Positions 15,213 to 19,980 of a DNA stretch of 19,980 bases are shown here, in pieces (position 1 is the first letter of the stretch; each line of letters opens with the position of its first letter). The DNA is from Anaerolineae bacterium. GTDB lineage: Bacteria; Chloroflexota; Anaerolineae; 4572-78; J111. Below the pieces are notes generated by a model, which worked only from the letters and a program-made list of their open reading frames with translations, did no database searches and was not told the origin of the DNA. Where the stretch lies: NCBI GenBank assembly GCA_023382535.1, contig JAHDWA010000117.1:1-19980 (forward strand). Direction: 5' to 3'. Position numbers and translations under genes: made by a program.

Positions 15213-16088
15213 ATGAGTTGCGAAACCAGAGTTAATGGCGTAGGGAAAATTGGTGCCAATAGTGCAGGGATATCGGCGCTGGTTAGCAAAGCAAGTCATA
15301 TTCAGGCTGTTGTATTGGCCAGGGCTCAGGGGTCCGCTCCCGTCGTGGGTGAGGTGATAGAGAAGAGCCAGGCCGCATTACAAAAAGGAAAGGTAGCTTT
15401 AGCTCAAGGCAGCGCTGTGGCGGGCTACGTCGCCGGAATTGCTGGACCAGAAAACCGCACGCTCAGACAACAAAGAGCCGCGCGAAGATTGGCGTTAGGC
15501 GCAAAGGGGGCCCTGGTAGCTATGTCCCTTTATAATCCCGGCATGCTGGCGGCCTTTTATCTGGGAAAGAAAGTCCAGGCAGTGGGTGATGTCGTGGGTT
15601 CAAGTGCAGCCGGTTTCACCAAGACTGCCGATGCCGGGGCAGTACGACAGGAAAAGCGCAAATTCTTTTTCTTCAAAACGCATCAAGATGTGCCGCTGTG
15701 GCAGTCGAGTCTGACTTCATGGCTAAATAAAGGTGACCTGATTGTTCAACCAAAGAAACTCGTCTCCAGTGACGGGGTAATGTTTAAATCGGGCGCCACG
15801 ACCTGGCATCGGGGCACGACCGTCATGAAGATGGCGGATGGTCCGCGAACCGTCTCTCATCTTCAGAGTTTGAGCCTGCCTGCTACCCATTATTACTTCG
15901 ACCACCCCCTGTCCGACGAGAATGCTATGGGTCTTGCAACGGGGAAGGTTAAGCCCGAATCGGTACCTGGTTACGTCGGCCATGTTTCTGCGTTTGAAGG
16001 ATTAAGTCCCATCTCTGCCAGGGCCAAGCATTGGCTGATCAAATCCTATTTGTTCTATGGGCCGCGCACCAGAAATTCAACCCATTAA
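15213..16088 (+). CDS. MSCE-tagged WHRGT-domain protein with hydrophobic segment
   Basis: This 291-residue protein starts at ATG 15213 with AGGAG 6 nt upstream. The tag reads MSCETRV, SAGISALVSKAS. An Ala-rich helical part contains AGYVAGIAGPEN, and a hydrophobic stretch follows (about 105-126, GALVAMSLYNPGMLAAFYLG) that could span or line a membrane. The family domain includes RKFFFFK, VPLWQSSLTSWLNK, SSDGVMFK, WHRGT, SHLQ, PATHYYFDHPLSDE, VPGYVGHVS and AKHWLIKSYLFYG. The first residue of the usual THLQ is Ser here, but the His is kept. The preceding gene ends 46 nt upstream. Function unknown. Confidence 0.86.
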   Translation: MSCETRVNGVGKIGANSAGISALVSKASHIQAVVLARAQGSAPVVGEVIEKSQAALQKGKVALAQGSAVAGYVAGIAGPENRTLRQQRAARRLALGAKGALVAMSLYNPGMLAAFYLGKKVQAVGDVVGSSAAGFTKTADAGAVRQEKRKFFFFKTHQDVPLWQSSLTSWLNKGDLIVQPKKLVSSDGVMFKSGATTWHRGTTVMKMADGPRTVSHLQSLSLPATHYYFDHPLSDENAMGLATGKVKPESVPGYVGHVSAFEGLSPISARAKHWLIKSYLFYGPRTRNSTH

Positions 16089-16129
16089 CGGCCTTGATTT
16101 TTTGTGGTTCAGTTCCCCGGAGGGACCGT

Positions 16130-17422
16130 ATGTCTTGTACTAAAAATGGTCAGCGCTGCGCCAACGCGGCTAAACGTAACGGCATTGTCGGACAGACCAG
16201 TCGCTATCTGAATACGCTGGGAAGTTGGAGCAGCTATCGAAACCTTGATAGTCCTGAAAAAATCCCGGCGGAAGTCGCTAAACTAACCGCCAGATTCTTT
16301 GGACTTGACGGGCTCTTTAGCGGTCATCCGGGCATGATGGGGCTGATGGGGGTCGTGATGGCGGTTCACGGCCTCGAGCAAGTAACTGCCAGTATCGTCA
16401 CCACCGGCATGCGTTTGTACGGCCGGGGCAGGCCCCTGGCTCAATACAATGGCATTATCATTCGAGATAGTCCTTCCACTCTGAAACAAGCCAATCTGCT
16501 CAACCGAGTCGTGGGGGGACGCATCCTCGCAGCCAAGGGTTATTACTTTATGGAGGGGGGCCGAACCTGGCACAGCGAGTCAATTACCGTTCAAGTTGGC
16601 GACATGCCCCGTACGTTTACCAAGGTGCGAAGTTATAGTATTCCTCACCGGGAATATTATTTCGACCGTCCCGTTTATATCGCCGGTCTCGAAGAGGATC
16701 CGCCAGAAGACGAGCGAGCTATTTCGATGCAACGGGTTATAGATATTATCAGGGGAGACGAAGATCCTGATATGGTTCCCGGGTTCATGGGGAGTGTTAA
16801 CGAACTTGAAGATATAACGGGGCTGATGGGGACCGCTAAACGGGCCTTCTTTGCCGCCAGCTGGCTCCTGATCGACGAGGGTGAACGCGACCGCGGCCCG
16901 GCCGATTATGTGGATTATGAGGCGTTGATCCAGGGTACAGCACCGGGTTCTACTAAAAATGGCACCACTATCTTAGGTGGGGGGCGATCCTCGGCCGGAC
17001 AGAGCCCTATTCTGAAACCCATCGGCACTAACAGTCCTGGATTACCCAACTTTTATTATGCACCCAACCCAGGCTATAGCCCCACCACCACGACAACACC
17101 ACAATCTTATGGAGCTGACCTCTTTGGAAACCGAGCCACACCTATGGCGCGCCCGAAGATATCCTTGAGCAACCTACCGGGGTATAAACCTTTCGAGAAC
17201 GATAGCAGGGTTTATCCCTTAATCGTCAAAAATGTATTACACAACCCATTGAAACCGCTCGATCCACCGCGGGCTGAAGCTGTTTATTATGACGCCTCTC
17301 TGGGTAAATGGCGTATCGTTGTAGATGATAATGATAAGGAGGAGATAGCCCAGAAAGTTAAAGAGGGCTTAATTCGGGTAACACCCCAAAATGAGTGGCC
17401 AGAAAATGCCGATTATTACTAA
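16130..17422 (+). CDS. MSCT-tagged divergent WHRGT-family protein with C-terminal module
   Basis: This 430-residue protein is assigned ATG 16130, not the earlier in-frame ATG 16031, because GGAGGG (16119-16124) precedes it and the tag (MSCTKNGQRCANAAKRNGI) starts there. A Gly/Met-rich hydrophobic stretch lies at about 66-82. The family domain is degenerate. TWH is kept (W147, H148) but the RGT is SES, THLQ is TKVR and HYYF is EYYF, while VPGFMGSV still aligns. So two of the three conserved His are absent. A Pro/Thr-rich linker follows, then a C-terminal module (about 373-430; AVYYD...GKW...EEIAQKVKEGL) shared with the gene at 4669. It is the last gene before a strong terminator. Confidence 0.83.
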   Translation: MSCTKNGQRCANAAKRNGIVGQTSRYLNTLGSWSSYRNLDSPEKIPAEVAKLTARFFGLDGLFSGHPGMMGLMGVVMAVHGLEQVTASIVTTGMRLYGRGRPLAQYNGIIIRDSPSTLKQANLLNRVVGGRILAAKGYYFMEGGRTWHSESITVQVGDMPRTFTKVRSYSIPHREYYFDRPVYIAGLEEDPPEDERAISMQRVIDIIRGDEDPDMVPGFMGSVNELEDITGLMGTAKRAFFAASWLLIDEGERDRGPADYVDYEALIQGTAPGSTKNGTTILGGGRSSAGQSPILKPIGTNSPGLPNFYYAPNPGYSPTTTTTPQSYGADLFGNRATPMARPKISLSNLPGYKPFENDSRVYPLIVKNVLHNPLKPLDPPRAEAVYYDASLGKWRIVVDDNDKEEIAQKVKEGLIRVTPQNEWPENADYY

Positions 17423-17538
17423 ATCGCAATCCGGATCTTAAGGATGGTATGAGGGAGGGCTTTGGAAACAGGGAAAAGATGCTTATGAAATAATCTCAGA
17501 AGCAAAGTTGATGCCCAAACATCAGACAGATAAATAGA

Positions 17539-17569
17539 CCGCCGGTACTGGACGGCCTGCAACCGGCGG
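17539..17569 (+). repeat. GC-rich inverted repeat before the terminator
   Basis: CCGCCGGT (17539-17546) pairs with ACCGGCGG (17562-17569), an 8-bp stem with a 15-nt loop, 7 nt before the terminator stem. It may be part of the 3' structure of the array transcript. Confidence 0.5.
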
Positions 17570-17576
17570 CGACAAG

Positions 17577-17616
17577 GGCCGTGATCTCACAAGTTGGTGG
17601 GATTACGGCCTTTTTT
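17577..17616 (+). terminator. Rho-independent terminator ending the array
   Basis: GGCCGTGATCTCAC (17577-17590) pairs with GTGGGATTACGGCC (17597-17610) over 14 positions, two of them wobbles, with a 6-nt loop and TTTTTT at 17611-17616. It is the clearest terminator in the window and separates the tagged array from the gene at 17695. Confidence 0.85.
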
Positions 17617-17623
17617 GTACTCG

Positions 17624-17639
17624 GAGGGTCATAACCCTC
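17624..17639 (+). promoter_or_regulatory. Small palindrome in the new leader
   Basis: GAGGGT (17624-17629) and ACCCTC (17634-17639) form an inverted repeat with a CATA loop, between the terminator and the start at 17695. It could be an operator or a leader hairpin. No convincing promoter hexamers are seen beside it. Confidence 0.3.
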
Positions 17640-17694
17640 TCTCAAATCAAAAAAGAAAAACATTTATATCAAATAAATGGAGGATCAATTAAAA

Positions 17695-19188
17695 ATGTCA
17701 GCACTTAATGTTCTACCCCCAGATGATCAATCAGTAACCCCCATTGCCGAAGAGATCGACCTGGCAGAGGCGCCGCCCGAGTACGCGGCGCTTCTGGCAG
17801 CCGAGATGGAATTCGACGAGGCTGAACTGTTCCCGGAATTCGAGGATCAACCCAATCTCCTGGTCGACACCGACGCCGAGCGCGCGGTAACTCGCCAGAA
17901 AGAAATGATGGATACTTGCTTTGGAGGGATTGGTGAGGAGACCAAAGAAGAAAAGCGGATGGGGCTGGCCATGCAACAGTTGGACATCGAGCAGCGCCAT
18001 GCCCTGCGCCTGCTGTTGATTTATCAAAACCCAGCCGAACTGACGGCGCATTTGCAGCGCTCCCTGGCTGACCCCAGCTATGGTTATGGCGAGCGGGGCG
18101 ATCAGGGACGGACCATCGCTCAAAGTATGGCGGCAGTGAGCGAAAATGGGGATTTGGCCGCGGTAGTCGCTGCTTGGTTGGCCGAGCACCAGGAATTTCA
18201 GCAGAAGATTTTGAGCGGCACACCCTTAAACTTCCGTAGCTTGTTTGATTACGCCGACCTGGACAGCTTCGTACCTCTGCTGCAGCGAGTTGGCGAGAAT
18301 AGCTGGCGGCTGGGACTTGAGGGGCAAGGAAAAATCCGCGACTTCGCTGGCCCGATGGCAGAAGTCTGGCCTAAAATCTGCGACACCTATGTTGAATGGA
18401 GTGATGAAGACAACCAGCAGTGGCTGAACACGGTGAAGCAGCAGGCTGCCCGGCTGCCAGACTCTATCCTGCGCGCTGCTCGTGCTGATCGCCTGCGCAA
18501 GGAAAATGACCAGATTGAGGTCAAAGGCGCCAAGATCACCTTGATTACTGAAAAGGATGGCGCAGATTGGCCGCGTATGATTACCCTGCAGGACGATATC
18601 GGAACGGGGATGATCGGGTTGAGCCGGTTGAGCGGGCACTCCTTTTATGAGCTGGCCTGGAATGGTGGCTTGAACGTGCGCCGCTTCGAGCTGTCCAGCA
18701 CGACCCAGAATCGCGTTCCTTTTGAGCATATCGAACTGGCCACCGCCATGGCTGAAGCGTTAGGGGTCGAGTATCAGTTGAATACCGAACCTGTCAGCGC
18801 GGCTGAGGTGGAAGCGGCTTACCTGCGCCGCATGAAAGCCACTCAGGCTGAAATTGGTCCAGCTCAACTGGTCCAGGAGCAACTGCCGGCAGCCCTTCAG
18901 GGCAGTAAGCCTGTCGCTTCCTACAGGGTGGGCAATATCGTCGTGACCATGCTGCACGGCGGGGAAAACTTTGCCTACATCACCGTGGCAGGATCAGAAA
19001 ACGGCTTGCTGCTGTATCGCGAATCCAAGAAGGAAGTTATGGCTGCTTATGAGGTCGTGCGTGGGCGGCCGCGTCGTAATCTGCCATTAATGACGACTCC
19101 TTTGGCTGAACTGAATCTTCTCAAAGAGAGTGGGTGGAATCGCGCTGTCTGCAGTTGGGGAGCCTGGCTGGCCTCGGTATTGATTTAA
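17695..19188 (+). CDS. Acidic hypothetical protein without the tag
   Basis: This 497-residue protein is assigned ATG 17695 because GGAGG (17679-17683) precedes it. The in-frame ATG 17677 has no Shine-Dalgarno and would itself form part of that site. The first 65 residues are strongly acidic (EEIDLAEAPPEY, EFDEAELFPEFED). The middle (about 75-260) is helical and Gln/Leu-rich. The C-terminal part mixes beta and helix (KGAKITLITEKDG, GNIVVTMLHGG, YITVAG) and ends in WGAWLASVLI. There is no Cys3 tag, no zinc ribbon and no WHRGT motif, so it is not a member of the array family. It sits between the array terminator and the restart at 19212. No family recognised. Confidence 0.85.
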   Translation: MSALNVLPPDDQSVTPIAEEIDLAEAPPEYAALLAAEMEFDEAELFPEFEDQPNLLVDTDAERAVTRQKEMMDTCFGGIGEETKEEKRMGLAMQQLDIEQRHALRLLLIYQNPAELTAHLQRSLADPSYGYGERGDQGRTIAQSMAAVSENGDLAAVVAAWLAEHQEFQQKILSGTPLNFRSLFDYADLDSFVPLLQRVGENSWRLGLEGQGKIRDFAGPMAEVWPKICDTYVEWSDEDNQQWLNTVKQQAARLPDSILRAARADRLRKENDQIEVKGAKITLITEKDGADWPRMITLQDDIGTGMIGLSRLSGHSFYELAWNGGLNVRRFELSSTTQNRVPFEHIELATAMAEALGVEYQLNTEPVSAAEVEAAYLRRMKATQAEIGPAQLVQEQLPAALQGSKPVASYRVGNIVVTMLHGGENFAYITVAGSENGLLLYRESKKEVMAAYEVVRGRPRRNLPLMTTPLAELNLLKESGWNRAVCSWGAWLASVLI

Positions 19189-19211
19189 AGCAAAACATCT
19201 GGAGGCGAGTG

Positions 19212-19980
19212 GTGAGCTGCGGAAATCGGATCAAACGGGTGGCAGAAGCTGCGATTCAGGGAGGCATTACTGCCTTGACCAGCAGAAAGACCTTCTATAT
19301 CGGGGCTACTACTGCTGGCGCTTTGATAAGTGGTTTAGCGCTGCGCCAATTCCTGCGCGAGCGCACGGCTCCGTCCGGGGCGCCTGCTCAATCGATTTCT
19401 CGGCTCATCTCACAGTCAGAATCTTCTAAAATACAAACGTTGCCTGGTTTAAGGAAGATCACACCGGCCTCGCTGGAACAACTGGGCGGCCAGCATTGCG
19501 GAACGTGTGGCCTGAATCCTGACAGCAAGGTAGGTCCATGGTACATCATTCGCAGGCAGGCTTATTGCCACGACTGTGCTCGCGAGGAAGCCCAAAAAGA
19601 GGGAATGGAATTAGTCTCTCCGGCACCCTCAGTACCTTCAACAATGGGAACTTCAGTCTCTCATTGGGCTAATCCTATGGGACGCCGGGTTAGACTCCAA
19701 CCGGGCTGGGTTAATACAGGGGTGGTCAAAAATGTGGACGGTTACATCGTCTTGGATGGTCACAGTGGAAAACCTACCGGTCTGGTTATTGCCCCTGGGG
19801 TAAAAATTGACTCAACTAGCCAACCCAGCGTCAATACCACACGTTGGTATGTCAACTACGATCGTATCAACAAAGCTCTGGCCGGCCCTTATGAAAGCGT
19901 CAATCAAGCTAAAGCTATCGCCTCTATTCTGGCCAATTTTGATTGGAACCGCCCGATGGAGGAATTCTCTAAAGAAGAAG
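19212..19980 (+). CDS. MSCG-tagged protein with membrane-type helix and zinc ribbon (partial)
   Basis: A frame from GTG 19212 runs off the right edge (256 complete codons visible), with GGAGG (19201-19205) 6 nt upstream. It carries the tag (MSCGNRIKRVAEAA, GGITALTSRKTFYIG) and a Gly/Ala/Thr-rich hydrophobic stretch at about 29-46 with a basic flank. A zinc ribbon C96/C99...C119/C122 has WYIIRRQAYC like the first ribbon of the protein at 1451. The start of the central domain follows (KPTGLVIAPG, W-Y-V-N, AGPY, AIASILANFDWNR). The order matches the gene at 1451, so the array seems to begin again here. Gly replaces the usual Glu4. Confidence 0.85.
   Translation, partial: MSCGNRIKRVAEAAIQGGITALTSRKTFYIGATTAGALISGLALRQFLRERTAPSGAPAQSISRLISQSESSKIQTLPGLRKITPASLEQLGGQHCGTCGLNPDSKVGPWYIIRRQAYCHDCAREEAQKEGMELVSPAPSVPSTMGTSVSHWANPMGRRVRLQPGWVNTGVVKNVDGYIVLDGHSGKPTGLVIAPGVKIDSTSQPSVNTTRWYVNYDRINKALAGPYESVNQAKAIASILANFDWNRPMEEFSKEE

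Noticed and set aside
17705..18223. Minus-strand frames of 172 and 152 codons opposite the acidic gene
   Set aside because: Shadows of the + strand gene at 17695, which has a good ribosome binding site and coherent composition.
1..19980. CRISPR array or tRNA/rRNA genes
   Set aside because: No regularly spaced short repeats and no cloverleaf or rRNA-like sequence were seen.

Overview
The window is one long co-directional gene array on the + strand, interrupted once by a minus-strand TnpB-type insertion element. The likely host is a Chloroflexota bacterium (filamentous Anaerolineae or Caldilineae type). This is inferred from the large secreted SBBP-repeat protein, whose C-terminus (QYYLPIIRK) looks like the 'YLPLI/V-R' tail I associate with secreted proteins of that phylum, and from moderate GC content. 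There are no rRNA or tRNA genes to confirm it.

Layout. 1-123: 3' end of an upstream gene. 124-677: a consensus sigma-70-type promoter (TTGACA, 18 bp, TATAAT) and a leader of about 470 nt with at least six stem-loops, one terminator-like. 678-4655: four overlapping or abutting genes of a zinc-ribbon/'WW-H' family. 4669-7521: two genes of a 'WHRGT-THLQ-YYF' family. 7586-10270: a secreted SBBP beta-propeller protein with calcium-binding repeats, followed by a strong hairpin. 10521-15166: three more WHRGT-family genes. The last two are tandem duplicates, and the first of these is interrupted near its 3' end by a TnpB element (about 12483-14047). 15213-17422: two more WHRGT-family genes. 17423-17694: a rho-independent terminator and a new leader. 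17695-19188: an unrelated acidic protein. 19212-end: a new zinc-ribbon-family gene running off the edge, as if the array restarts.

The central observation is that twelve of the genes (678, 1451, 2815, 3864, 4669, 6259, 10521, 11490, 14111, 15213, 16130, 19212) encode the same kind of N-terminus: Met-Ser/Ala-Cys, usually Glu/Asp next, then a short Ala-rich stretch, Gly-Ile/Leu and Ser-Lys, about 30 residues in all. It is attached to quite different bodies: zinc ribbons, a Lys-rich linker protein, Gly/Ala-rich membrane-type helices, or the WHRGT domain. The N-terminus behaves like a sorting or docking tag shared by the parts of one multi-component structure. I do not recognise the system. No enzyme of known class is evident apart from the TnpB nuclease, and the function of the array is open.

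How the parts may work together is inference only. Tight translational coupling and a common tag suggest co-assembled products. The membrane-type helices in the first, second and last tagged proteins suggest a surface or envelope-associated assembly. The secreted SBBP protein could be its extracellular partner.
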